From Microbacterium ureisolvens (GTDB taxonomy: Bacteria > Actinomycetota > Actinomycetes > Actinomycetales > Microbacteriaceae), in contig NZ_JAEUAX010000003.1 of the NCBI RefSeq assembly GCF_019511645.1, positions 310,001 through 374,000 on the forward strand: 64,000 nucleotides of DNA, given 5' to 3'. Below, piece after piece: positions 43,542-52,213 of this stretch. The translations under genes were made by a program, and so were the position numbers. Within the stretch, counting starts at the first letter, position 1, and each line of letters starts with the position of its first letter. The notes below the pieces were generated by a model that did not search any database, was not told the origin of the DNA, and saw only the letters and a list, made by a program, of their open reading frames with translations.

Positions 43542-44618
43542 GTGAACAAGATCCGCACCGCGACAGCACTCACAACCCTGGGACTCGTGGCCGCGATGAT
43601 GGCCGGCTGCGCCTCCGCCGCAGCGGAGCCGGGCGAGACCGCGGGTGATGGTGGCCCGTCGGTGGATGAGCTGCGGTTGGGGTATTTCGCGAACGTGACC
43701 CACGCACCCGCGCTGGTCGGGTTGGAGGAGGGGCTGTTCGCCGACGCGCTGGGCGATGTCGAGGTGACCACCCAGGTGTTCAACGCCGGCCCGGCGGCGA
43801 TCGAGGCGCTCTCGGCGGGCGCGATCGATGCGACCTATATCGGCCCGAACCCGTCGATCAACACGTTCATCCAGTCCGGTGGCGAGTCCGCCCGGATCAT
43901 CGCGGGGGCCGCGACCGGTGGGGCGGCGCTGGTGGTCCGCGACGGCATCGACGACCCGGCCGACCTGGAGGGCACCACGATCGCGACGCCGCAGCTGGGC
44001 AACACGCAGGACGTCGCCGCCCGGGTGTGGCTGGCCGACCAGGGGTTCGAGACCGACACCTCCGGCGGCGGGGACGTGCAGATCACCCCGACCGAGAACG
44101 CGCAGACGCTGACGCTGTTCCAGGACGGGCAGCTCGACGGCGCCTGGCTGCCCGAACCGTGGGTGTCCCGGCTGATCGTCGACGCCGGCGCGCACGTGCT
44201 GCAGGACGAGGCCGAGCTGTGGGAGGACGGCCAGTTCCCCACCACCGTGCTGCTGGTGCGCACCGAGTTCCTCGACGAGCACCCCGACGTGGTCGCCGAC
44301 CTGCTCACCGGCCACGAGGCCGCCGTGCAGTGGATCGCGGACAACCCCGACCAGGCGCCGGCGGTGATCAACGGGGCGATCGAGAAGGAGACCGGCAAGC
44401 CGCTGGCCGACGAGGTCATCACCCGGGCGCTGCAGCACGTGTCGTTCTCCGTCGACCCGCACGCCGACACCTTCCAGACCCTCGTCGAGAACGGCATCCA
44501 GGCCGGCACCCAGAAAGACGGCTCCATCGACGGCCTGTTCGACCTGACCCTGCTCAACGAGCAGCTCGAAGCCGCCGGAGAAGAACCCGTCTCCGCCGCC
44601 GGACTCGGCAAGGACTGA
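43542..44618 (+). CDS. orphan ABC substrate-binding lipoprotein (SsuA/TauA/NrtA type)
   Basis: 358 residues. Signal MNKIRTATALTTLGLVAAMMAGC with lipidated Cys 23, then a bi-lobed fold typical of aliphatic sulfonate, taurine or nitrate receptors: LRLGYFANVTHAPALVGLEEGLF, AGAIDATYIGPNPSINTF, DGAWLPEPWVSRL. No permease or ATPase gene is beside it, so it must share a transporter encoded elsewhere. AAGGAGG precedes the GTG. Codon choice leans on GGG and TTG more than its neighbours, a hint of recent transfer. Confidence 0.87.
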   Translation: MNKIRTATALTTLGLVAAMMAGCASAAAEPGETAGDGGPSVDELRLGYFANVTHAPALVGLEEGLFADALGDVEVTTQVFNAGPAAIEALSAGAIDATYIGPNPSINTFIQSGGESARIIAGAATGGAALVVRDGIDDPADLEGTTIATPQLGNTQDVAARVWLADQGFETDTSGGGDVQITPTENAQTLTLFQDGQLDGAWLPEPWVSRLIVDAGAHVLQDEAELWEDGQFPTTVLLVRTEFLDEHPDVVADLLTGHEAAVQWIADNPDQAPAVINGAIEKETGKPLADEVITRALQHVSFSVDPHADTFQTLVENGIQAGTQKDGSIDGLFDLTLLNEQLEAAGEEPVSAAGLGKD

Positions 44619-44636
44619 ACGCCCGGACGAGCAGAA

Positions 44637-44669
44637 GCGAGAGGGACGGCACCAGCCGCCCTCTCGCTC
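44637..44669 (+). terminator. terminator after the binding-protein gene
   Basis: AGCGAGAGGG pairs with CCCTCTCGCT, continues after one bulged A with CGGC/GCCG, and ends in a 4-base loop ACCA. 18 bases past the stop codon; also serves the convergent gene. Confidence 0.85.
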
Positions 44670-44730
44670 CTGCGGGTCGGGCTCCGGTACCGACCGGCCG
44701 AACCGCTCGTTCGGCAGGTGTCCGCCGGCG

Positions 44731-45882
44731 TCAGGCGGCAGCATCCGTCTCCGCCGCCGCCGAGTCGGCTCGTTCGGCCGCAGCGAGCGTGCGCGTGAAC
44801 AGCAGCAGCCAGCCGACCACGAGTCCGGCGCAGACCATCTCGTGGGTGGCGAGGGTGTAGTACCCGATCCAGAACAGGCTCGCCGAGAAGAAGATGCCCG
44901 CCGCGACCGCGAAGGCGAGCGCGATGATCGGCCAGTGCAGACACGGCAGCACCCAGCGAAGGCCGAGGAGGAAGCCTCCGAAGACGATGGCCATGCCGAT
45001 GGCGAAGATGTTGTGGCCCACCTGGCTGAACGAGACAGGCACCAGGGCAGCGCCGATGAAGCACGCCGCGAGTACGAGGAACACGACGTACACGATGAGC
45101 GCCCTCGTTCGGGTGACGCGGGATTCGGTGCGCGCCCATGCCTCCAGACTCTTCAGCAGATACATCGCGAGCAGTGCCGTCACCCCGCCCGCGAGGATCA
45201 GCGTCGCGTTGAAGACCGCAGACGTCACACCGCCGCGCCCGCCGAGCTCGCTGAAGTTGAGGCGGTACCACTCGTCGTCCTGTGTCGTGGCGACGCTCAC
45301 CGTGAACCCGGTGGCCACGACGGCGAACAGCAGCAGCACGAGCCGGGTCGCGGTGACATGTGCGGCGAGCGTGAAAGCGGTGTAGCCGCAGCCGCCGGCC
45401 ACCAGAGCGACGATCATGCTCGCCGTCATCGTGTCGACCGCGGCGCCCGGCCAGATCAGCGAGGCGGCGTGGAACAGCATCCACTGCACCAGTGCGAACA
45501 CGGCCGCGAGCGAGACTGCCAGGGCTGCGGTCATCCACCGGCGCCGCGAGTGCGTGACGCCCTTCAGCCAAGCCTGCCGAGGATCGCGGGCGGCGAGCCG
45601 GTAGCTCACCGACGCCGAGGTGAGGGTTACGGATGCGGCGACGACGATGCCGGCCGCACCGACCGATGCCCCTTCCCACACGGGTGCCGCGCGGCCCCAG
45701 AACCCTAACGCTCCGCCGGCCAGACCGATGGCGAACGCGAGGGCGGCGACGACGATCGCCCGTGCTTCGGTGCGCACGGCGAACCGACGCGCTTCGATCA
45801 CCCCGTCACGGTGCAGCTGTCTCTCGACCCGCACCGCGGCAGCCTCGAGGCGTGCTCCCTGCGACCACGCACCGCGTGCCAT
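44731..45882 (-). CDS. DUF998-like membrane protein (copy A)
   Basis: 383 residues. A basic N-terminus then about eleven membrane helices in two parts. The second part holds the signature TTQDDEWYRLNFSELG...SAVFNATLILAG and later VSFSQVGHNIFAIG, shared with the genes ending at 47604 and 48865. The ATG at 45882 is chosen because GACAAT ends six bases before it; an in-frame GTG lies 15 bases further up. Role unknown. Confidence 0.7.
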   Translation of the reverse strand: MARGAWSQGARLEAAAVRVERQLHRDGVIEARRFAVRTEARAIVVAALAFAIGLAGGALGFWGRAAPVWEGASVGAAGIVVAASVTLTSASVSYRLAARDPRQAWLKGVTHSRRRWMTAALAVSLAAVFALVQWMLFHAASLIWPGAAVDTMTASMIVALVAGGCGYTAFTLAAHVTATRLVLLLFAVVATGFTVSVATTQDDEWYRLNFSELGGRGGVTSAVFNATLILAGGVTALLAMYLLKSLEAWARTESRVTRTRALIVYVVFLVLAACFIGAALVPVSFSQVGHNIFAIGMAIVFGGFLLGLRWVLPCLHWPIIALAFAVAAGIFFSASLFWIGYYTLATHEMVCAGLVVGWLLLFTRTLAAAERADSAAAETDAAA

Positions 45883-45930
45883 GGCTTGATTGTCCACCCG
45901 TTGCGTCCCTTCTGGGCGTACTTTGAGGGT

Positions 45931-46671
45931 GTGGGTGGATCGCCCTCCGCACCCGATTCCGGCCCCGATTCGCTCGAGTTCACGGAAGGAAGCTCGCGCC
46001 CGTCAGACATCGAACGCGAGCTCGACGGACTGCGCGCCCGGGCGTACGGACCGGACGCCGACATCGACGCGGATCCGGCGGCGTTGGCGCGGCTCGTCGA
46101 GCTCGAGGCTGCGCACCTGGGCGCCGCGCGGGCTGCGCGATCCGCCGGACCCGCCGCCGTCGCCACGGCCGTCACCGTGACGCCCGGGGAGCCGACGGGC
46201 CCCTCCTCATCGCAGGGCGGATCCCGCGGAGTTCGGGGCCGGACCTGGGTGGTCGCGGGGGCGATCTGCCTTCTCGCGATCGTCGCCGCCACCGTCTGGA
46301 ACCTCGTGCAGCGCCCCGACGCGACGCTGCGACAGACCGACGCCGGCGGCGGCAGCGACGTCATCCGCGTGCTGAGCGCACAGGGGAGGGGGCCCGACGC
46401 GTCCACGCTCCGCCAGTTCGAGCCGTACCACGACGTGGGCGTGTGGTCGGTCGAGAACGCCGCGGGGAAGGTCTGCTTCGTCGTATGGGACCTCACGTCC
46501 AGTGGCAGGTTCTCCATCAAGTGCGCCCCGCCGGGCACACAGGTCACGCTGACGCTGATCGTCGCATCCGATGGCGACGACTTCGGCCGATGGCTGCCCG
46601 ACGGAAGCAGCGTCGACTTCCGCTTCGGCGAGAACGCGGTGGACGTCTTCGTGAGACCGCCGTCCGACTGA
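45931..46671 (+). CDS. single-pass protein with LRARAYGP N-terminal motif (copy 1)
   Basis: 246 residues. After a 30-residue acidic leader comes LRARAYGPDADIDADPAA, then RLVELEA, shared almost exactly with the gene at 46736. One membrane helix (about 105-125, WVVAGAICLLAIVAATVWNLV) separates this cytoplasmic part from an outer domain with two Cys (KVCFVVWDL, IKCAPPG). TACTTT ends six bases before the GTG; leaderless. Function unknown; its layout resembles a membrane-anchored sensor. Confidence 0.7.
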   Translation: MGGSPSAPDSGPDSLEFTEGSSRPSDIERELDGLRARAYGPDADIDADPAALARLVELEAAHLGAARAARSAGPAAVATAVTVTPGEPTGPSSSQGGSRGVRGRTWVVAGAICLLAIVAATVWNLVQRPDATLRQTDAGGGSDVIRVLSAQGRGPDASTLRQFEPYHDVGVWSVENAAGKVCFVVWDLTSSGRFSIKCAPPGTQVTLTLIVASDGDDFGRWLPDGSSVDFRFGENAVDVFVRPPSD

Positions 46672-46735
46672 TCGGGAGACTCCCGGCTGTGCCGGATCCG
46701 TCAGCTGTTCCGACCCGCGTGAGACGATGCACGAG

Positions 46736-47545
46736 ATGGATGCTGCAACCCTCGCCGAGCTGCGCACGCTGCGGGCCCGTGCCTACGGCCCCTCGGCCGA
46801 CATCGACCAGGACCCTGCGGCGGTGCAGCGGCTCCACGAGCTCGAGGCCCGCCGTGGCGCGCCCCACGCGGAGACGGCGTTGCCCTCCGACCCGCCTGAA
46901 CCCACCGACGAGCCCGCGCCGGTCTCGGCCGAGGTGACCGTGCCGGAACCGCTCAGCGGCGAGATCGCGCCCGGCGGCGTCGGCTCCGGCCTGCCCGCCG
47001 AATCGGGTGACCACGAGCCGGCACGCCCGCCCAAGCTCCATCTGCTGTCGAGCCGGAACGCGGCGCTCTGGGCACTCTCCGTCATCGCCGCGGCGTGCCT
47101 GGCCGCGGGGCTCACGTACTCGCTCACCGCCGTGACGCCGATAGACGACTCCAGTGGTGCGACGCAGATCGACACGCTCGAGCCCGATCCGTTCATCGAG
47201 GTCCCCTCGGGCTGGTTCGGCGCCGGTCCGAGCTCGATCGCGTTCGAGTACTACGGCCTCACCCTGTTCGAGAGCACGGGCGGCTACACCGGCGTGGGCA
47301 CCGACTGCTTCGCCCTGGTCGACAGCGAGCAGCTGCCCGAGCCAGACGCCGACATGAACACGTGGTCGATCTCCGGGATCATGTACAACGGCTGCCGCGC
47401 GGGCTCGTTCCCGGCGACGATCCAATTCGTCGTGGACAGCAGCGCCCCGCAGCAGCTCCGCGACCGCTTCCCCGCCGACAGCGCCCTGCAGTTCGTCTTC
47501 GACGGCACCCGCATCGGCGTCTTCCTCGCCCCCGGCGACTCCTGA
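46736..47545 (+). CDS. single-pass protein with LRARAYGP N-terminal motif (copy 2)
   Basis: 269 residues, paralogue of the previous gene: MDAATLAELRTLRARAYG, PSADIDQDPAAVQRLHELEA, a Pro/Glu-rich linker, one helix (LWALSVIAAACLAAGLTYSL at about 103-122), and an outer domain with two Cys (DCFALVD, NGCRAGS) about 35 residues apart. The outer halves of the two copies differ, so they may detect different things. GACGAT ends seven bases before the ATG at 46736; an ATG nine bases upstream lies in that -10. Confidence 0.7.
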   Translation: MDAATLAELRTLRARAYGPSADIDQDPAAVQRLHELEARRGAPHAETALPSDPPEPTDEPAPVSAEVTVPEPLSGEIAPGGVGSGLPAESGDHEPARPPKLHLLSSRNAALWALSVIAAACLAAGLTYSLTAVTPIDDSSGATQIDTLEPDPFIEVPSGWFGAGPSSIAFEYYGLTLFESTGGYTGVGTDCFALVDSEQLPEPDADMNTWSISGIMYNGCRAGSFPATIQFVVDSSAPQQLRDRFPADSALQFVFDGTRIGVFLAPGDS

Positions 47546-47603
47546 GGGATGACGGATGCCGCGCGCAGCAGCATCCACCGTCCGCTTGTCGACGCGCTGG
47601 CTG

Positions 47604-48689
47604 CTAGTCCTTGCGGCCGGCGACGCCGAGGAAGCGGATGAACACGGCGATCCAGCCGAAGATCAGTGCGAAGACGATGATCTCGAATGCCGTCAGGGAG
47701 AAGTAGCCGACGGCGGGGATGAAGAGGATCACCGAGGCGATCATCGCGGCGAGGAACGCCCATGACGCGACGAAGTAGGTGCGCGGCATGCCGCGGAAGA
47801 ACCGCGGGCCGCCGATGAGCAGCACCAGGTACATCACGGCCATGCCGGAAGCTGAGAGGTTGTGCGCCGGCATGTTCACGTCGACGGGGAAGATGCCGAC
47901 GCACGCGAGCATGATGCCCATGATGACGAAGAGCACGGGGACCGTCCGCACGGCACGGGGGTTCTCGAGAATGCCCGCCTCGGAGAGCTCGCGCATGTCG
48001 TTGGCGACGTAGACGGCGAACGTGGTCACGAGGAGGCCGGCGGCGATGAGCGTGCCGTTGAAGACCCAGCTCGAGAGGTCGTCCTCGAAGGTGCCGAGGT
48101 GGCTGAAGTGGATCGTCCACCACTTCGGATCGGGTGTGGTCACCATGGCGGTGAGCGTGCCGATCGCGATGAACGTGAGCAGCAGCGACGACATGCGCTG
48201 CGTCGTCATCGCCGACACCGACAGGTAGACGAACCATGTCGTGAGGCCGAGCGTGACCGACATCAGCACGACGGCCCAGAACGTCACGATCGGCAGCCCG
48301 ATGAAGCCCATCGCGAGCACGCGGTAGAGCGCATACACCGCGACGAACGCGAGCGCAGTGTGCACGATCACGACCGAGATCGTGTTGACGATGTACTTCC
48401 AGGGCGCCAGCGACTGGCGCCATTGTTGGCCGGGCCGGTCGCGGGAGCGCCAGTACTCCAGGGTCGACGCCACCGCGGCGACGACTGCGGCGCCGCACGC
48501 GGCCCAGACCGAGAACGAGTCGGCGACGCCGGCGAGCTGCAGATCGGGGGCGAAGATCCCCACCAGCAGGCCGTAGATCGCGCCGAGGATTCCGGCGGCG
48601 AACGCGGCGTAGATCGCCTCGGACTCCGCCCGGCGACCTGGTGTCGGGGCAGCGGCGTCGGGCAGCGGCGAGGTGTTCACAGTGCTCAC
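47604..48689 (-). CDS. DUF998-like membrane protein (copy B)
   Basis: 361 residues with about ten helices. The signature TTPDPKWWTIHFSHLGT...SSWVFNGTLIAAG matches copies A and C; FPVDVNMPAHNLSASGMAVMYL is the second shared stretch. No signal peptide; polar N-terminus (STVNTSPLPDAAAPTPGRR). TACTCT ends six bases before the GTG at 48689, so leaderless. Function unknown. Confidence 0.72.
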   Translation of the reverse strand: MSTVNTSPLPDAAAPTPGRRAESEAIYAAFAAGILGAIYGLLVGIFAPDLQLAGVADSFSVWAACGAAVVAAVASTLEYWRSRDRPGQQWRQSLAPWKYIVNTISVVIVHTALAFVAVYALYRVLAMGFIGLPIVTFWAVVLMSVTLGLTTWFVYLSVSAMTTQRMSSLLLTFIAIGTLTAMVTTPDPKWWTIHFSHLGTFEDDLSSWVFNGTLIAAGLLVTTFAVYVANDMRELSEAGILENPRAVRTVPVLFVIMGIMLACVGIFPVDVNMPAHNLSASGMAVMYLVLLIGGPRFFRGMPRTYFVASWAFLAAMIASVILFIPAVGYFSLTAFEIIVFALIFGWIAVFIRFLGVAGRKD

Positions 48690-48757
48690 GAGGTCAGAGT
48701 ACGACCGCGTGAGCACCCCGAGGGTGATCGGCGAGGGAAGATTCGGTCACGGAATCA

Positions 48758-49378
48758 TCAAGCGCCGCGCTGGAGCCAGGGGCGCAGCATCCGTGTCACC
48801 CAGGGGAGCACCGCGTACGTCATGACGGGGGTGAGGAGCGCCGTCGAAAGGAGCACGCGAGCGATCAGCGGCCACTCCGCGAAGCCCGGGACGAAACCGA
48901 GGAGCCACGACGCGAGGAGGTTCGTGGGGAAGAAGCCGAGCCAGATCGTGACGGCCTGCTTCCAGCGCGGCGGGGCGGCCGGGATGGGCTGCTGCACCGG
49001 GCCGGTGACCGGTGAAGTCGGGTGATCGGGATGCCGCGACTCGACGTGCGTGGCGAACGGGGCGTCGAACCACCCCTCGATGCCGGTGCGACGCTCGACC
49101 CTGACCTCACTGGCGAATGCGCGGCCGGAGTCGAGCCACCACGACCGCTGCGGCGAGTCCTCCCAGGCTTCGAGGGTCGGGATGTCGCGGAAGCGGTAGA
49201 GCATGTACCAGAGGTCGCTGCCTTCGCCCGCGCGTACCCAGCCGGAGCCGAGGAAGCCCGCGAAGCCCGCGGCGAGATCGGTGCCCGCTTGCATCCAGCT
49301 CGTGGCTTCGACGGTGCGAGAGGGATCGATGCGTCGTTCGATCGCGACGGTGATGGGGTGGGCCACGGGTTCTGCCAT
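48758..49378 (-). CDS. ABM-domain protein with C-terminal membrane helices (COG3224-like)
   Basis: 206 residues. The first 105 form an antibiotic-biosynthesis-monooxygenase-type ferredoxin fold (ITVAIERRIDPSRTVEATSWMQ, GSDLWYMLYRFRDIPTLEAWEDSPQRSWWLD, the latter typical of COG3224). The remainder has two helices (AVTIWLGFFPTNLLASWLLGF and LIARVLLSTALLTPVMTYAVLPW). Enzyme activity not shown for this group. ATGs at 49378 and 49387 are both possible. Confidence 0.78.
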   Translation of the reverse strand: MAEPVAHPITVAIERRIDPSRTVEATSWMQAGTDLAAGFAGFLGSGWVRAGEGSDLWYMLYRFRDIPTLEAWEDSPQRSWWLDSGRAFASEVRVERRTGIEGWFDAPFATHVESRHPDHPTSPVTGPVQQPIPAAPPRWKQAVTIWLGFFPTNLLASWLLGFVPGFAEWPLIARVLLSTALLTPVMTYAVLPWVTRMLRPWLQRGA

Positions 49379-50271
49379 GCCATCCATTCTGCGGACGCCG
49401 GCGCTGTGGTCGTCACCGTCACGGGTGCGGGTGCGGGTGCGTACGCGAGAGCGCGCGGCAGCGACAGCAGCCAGATGCCCATCGTCACGAACGCGACGAA
49501 CTCGAAGAGCGCGAGCGTGATGAGCCCGGCGGTGAGCACGCCCATGCCCGCCGCGAGCAGCGCGACGCAGAGCATGGTGGCCCCGCGGAACCGCCGGCTG
49601 CGACCGGGGATCGCAAGTCCCGTCGCGACCGTCGAGAGGAAGGACAGACCCAGCGTGGTGGCGATGAGGTCGTGCCCCACCGGGCTCACCGGGATCGGCA
49701 CGAGCCCCACGCCGGTGAGTGAGAGGCCGGCGGAGACGACCGATCCGCGGAACGCACGTGATGCACGACGATGGATGCGGCCGGGCAGCGCGACCGCGAT
49801 GAGCACGCCGTACACCGCGAGCAAGAAGCCGGAGAAGATCGTGATGCTGTTGAACGTGCGGCCCGAGAGGTCGCTGTGGGTGCCGAGCTGCGAGAAATGC
49901 AGCTGCCACCATGTCGCGTCGTGGGTGGTGAGGATCGCGACGGCGACGCCCACCGGGAGCGACAGCACCGCCAGCCGGCCGATGCGGTGGGCGATGTAGC
50001 CGTTATCGCCTTCCGGGGCCGCGGGGCGGGCCGGGATCGTGGCCACCGTCGTGGTCGTGACGGTGGCTGTGGCAGTGGCCGCGACGGCGGTGGTCGTCGT
50101 CGCGGAGAGGGATGCTGCGTCCGTGGTGGTGCTCGTCGCGGCGTGCGAGAGCACCCGCGCCACGGCGGGCTCGGGGTCGACGCGGGTGAGCGTCGACGCG
50201 GTGACGGCGGCCGTCGCGCACGACGGCGAGACGGTGACCGGCGGAGCGTCGGAAAGGGTCGTGGGAGGCAT
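48865..50271 (-). CDS. DUF998-like membrane protein (copy C), probable frameshifted 3' end
   Basis: The open frame encodes 468 residues, but only the first 290 make sense: a Thr/Ala-rich leader (about 1-95), then helices with TTHDATWWQLHFSQLGT...GRTFNSITIFSG and VSPVGHDLIATTLGLSFLS, as in copies A and B. After LLSLPRALAYAPAPAPV the frame runs over 500 bases into the ABM gene in the wrong register. A shift of one base at the GCACCC repeat near 49425-49440 would reach a TGA at once. The real end is therefore probably near 49420. Confidence 0.6.
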   Translation of the reverse strand: MPPTTLSDAPPVTVSPSCATAAVTASTLTRVDPEPAVARVLSHAATSTTTDAASLSATTTTAVAATATATVTTTTVATIPARPAAPEGDNGYIAHRIGRLAVLSLPVGVAVAILTTHDATWWQLHFSQLGTHSDLSGRTFNSITIFSGFLLAVYGVLIAVALPGRIHRRASRAFRGSVVSAGLSLTGVGLVPIPVSPVGHDLIATTLGLSFLSTVATGLAIPGRSRRFRGATMLCVALLAAGMGVLTAGLITLALFEFVAFVTMGIWLLSLPRALAYAPAPAPVTVTTTAPASAEWMAWQNPWPTPSPSRSNDASIPLAPSKPRAGCKRAPISPRASRASSAPAGYARAKAATSGTCSTASATSRPSKPGRTRRSGRGGSTPAAHSPVRSGSSVAPASRGGSTPRSPRTSSRGIPITRLHRSPARCSSPSRPPRRAGSRPSRSGSASSPRTSSRRGSSVSSRASRSGR

Positions 50272-50549
50272 TATTCGACTCACGATCGGTTCTGCACGGC
50301 GTGCCCGAAGCCGGACATCCCCCCAAAGAACCCCCGGTCCGGGGCCCGTTGGTCAAGACGGTAGATCCCCAGGTCAGCGGCGAACCGCTTACCGAAACTG
50401 TATCCGGTGGAACCGGGAATGCGCTGTTCGGTGGTATATGGGGTATCCGTGGTGCCGGCGGCGCGCCGGGTACGCTGGACATGCCGGTCCACGCGCCGCG
50501 CCGCGTGGACGGCGTGCGGGTGCCGCTGACCCGCACCTGGAGGAGCCGG

Positions 50550-52202
50550 ATGCCCAAGAACAAGAAGCCCGGCGGGGGCCGCGCGGCCAAGAACTTCGAC
50601 CCCCGGTACAACCCCAAGTACCGTGCGGCAGGCGAGGCCCGGGACGGTCAGGACGCCAAGCGCCGCCCCGGCGAGTCCTCGGCGGGAAAGCCGGGCAGCC
50701 GCAGCGCCGGGCACCGCGGGCATCGTCCGCAGTCGACGGATGCGGCAGCTCCGAAGCGCCGCTGGACCGAGCAGGAGCGCGCAGGGCGCGACGAGGCCCG
50801 GGCGATCCGGACGCACTCGCGGGACGACCGCGGGCGACCGGGTCGGGAACGCGACGACCGCCGCGATCCTCGACGCGGCGAGGCGCCGCGTCGAGACGCT
50901 GCGCCGCGCCGGGACTCTGGTGTGCGCCGGGACTCTGGTGCGCGCACGGACGCTGGCCCGCGCCGGGATGAGCCGGTTCGCCGCGATGTGGTGCACGAGC
51001 GGCTCGCGGCCGACGCGCTCGCCCCCGCCGCGGTCGAGGGCGCGACGTTCGCCGATCTCGGACTCGGCCAGAACATCGTCAAGACGATCGCGGAGCTCGG
51101 GGCGCAGCATCCGTTCCCCATCCAGGCGGCGACGATCCCGGCGATCCTCGACGGTCGCGATGTGCTCGCGCGCGGGCGCACCGGATCGGGAAAGACCATC
51201 GCGTTCGGCGCACCGCTCGTCGAGAGCGTGCTGCGGTCGCAGGCGGGGCAGAAGCGCGAGATGGGCCGGCCGCCGCGTGCGCTGATCCTCGCGCCGACGC
51301 GCGAGCTCGCGCTGCAGATCGACGCGACCATCCAGCCGATCGCCCGAAGCGTGGGCCTGTTCACGACGCAGATCTACGGCGGCGTGCCGAAGGCGCGGCA
51401 GCTCGGGGCGCTGAAGAAGGGCATCGACATCGTCATCGGCACGCCGGGTCGCATCGAAGACCTGGTCGAGGCCCGCGCACTCGACCTCTCGCAGGTGCGC
51501 ATCGCCGTGCTCGACGAGGCCGATCACATGTGCGAGCTGGGGTTCCTCGAACCCGTGCAGCGGATCATGCGCCGCACGCCCCGCGACGCGCAGCGGCTGC
51601 TGTTCTCCGCGACGCTCGACGGCGAGGTGTCGTCGCTGGTGGGCGAGTTCCTCAGCGAGCCGGCGGTGTACGAGGTCGCCGGCGAGACGCAGCACACCGG
51701 CACGATCGACCACCGCGTGCTCGTCGTCGACCACCGCGACAAGCGCGACGTCCTGCGCTCGCTCGTCGACCGCTCGGGGAAGACGCTCGTGTTCACCCGC
51801 ACGCGGGCGTTCGCCGAGATGCTCGCCGAGCAGTTCGACGAGGTCGGCATCCGCGCCCTCGCGCTCCACGGCGACCTCGACCAGGCGCGACGCACGCGCA
51901 ACCTCGAGAAGCTCACGTCGGGTCGCATCGACGTGCTGGTGGCGACGGATGTCGCGGCACGCGGCATCCACGTCGACGACATCGATCTCGTGGTGCAGGC
52001 CGACGCGCCCGACGAGTACAAGACGTACCTGCACCGGTCGGGCCGCACCGGCCGTGCCGGGCGCTCGGGAACCGTCGTCACCTTGGTGACGCGGGCCCGG
52101 CGCGAGCGCCTCGCCGACCTGCTGGAACGTGCCGACATCGAGGCGCCGTTCGACGACGTGCGCCCCGGCGACGACCTGCTCGAGGAGCTCGCCGGGCGCT
52201 GA
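50550..52202 (+). CDS. DEAD-box RNA helicase
   Basis: 550 residues. A basic, disordered N-terminus (about 1-150, with RRDSGVRRDSGARTDAGPRRDE repeats split over it) precedes the helicase core: Q motif FADLGLGQNIVKTIAELG...FPIQ, GRTGSGKT, PTRELALQ, GTPGR, LDEADHM, FSAT, LVFTRTRAF, ATDVAARGIHVDDIDLVV, HRSGRTGRAGRSG. It unwinds structured RNA; homologues act in ribosome assembly and cold. GGAGGAG five bases before the ATG at 50550 sets the start, though the frame is open to 50301. Confidence 0.93.
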   Translation: MPKNKKPGGGRAAKNFDPRYNPKYRAAGEARDGQDAKRRPGESSAGKPGSRSAGHRGHRPQSTDAAAPKRRWTEQERAGRDEARAIRTHSRDDRGRPGRERDDRRDPRRGEAPRRDAAPRRDSGVRRDSGARTDAGPRRDEPVRRDVVHERLAADALAPAAVEGATFADLGLGQNIVKTIAELGAQHPFPIQAATIPAILDGRDVLARGRTGSGKTIAFGAPLVESVLRSQAGQKREMGRPPRALILAPTRELALQIDATIQPIARSVGLFTTQIYGGVPKARQLGALKKGIDIVIGTPGRIEDLVEARALDLSQVRIAVLDEADHMCELGFLEPVQRIMRRTPRDAQRLLFSATLDGEVSSLVGEFLSEPAVYEVAGETQHTGTIDHRVLVVDHRDKRDVLRSLVDRSGKTLVFTRTRAFAEMLAEQFDEVGIRALALHGDLDQARRTRNLEKLTSGRIDVLVATDVAARGIHVDDIDLVVQADAPDEYKTYLHRSGRTGRAGRSGTVVTLVTRARRERLADLLERADIEAPFDDVRPGDDLLEELAGR

Positions 52203-52213
52203 CGTCACGTCGC

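Noticed and set aside
46727..46729. ATG nine bases upstream of the chosen start of the second LRARAYGP gene
   Set aside because: It falls inside the -10 element GACGAT that serves the ATG at 46736.
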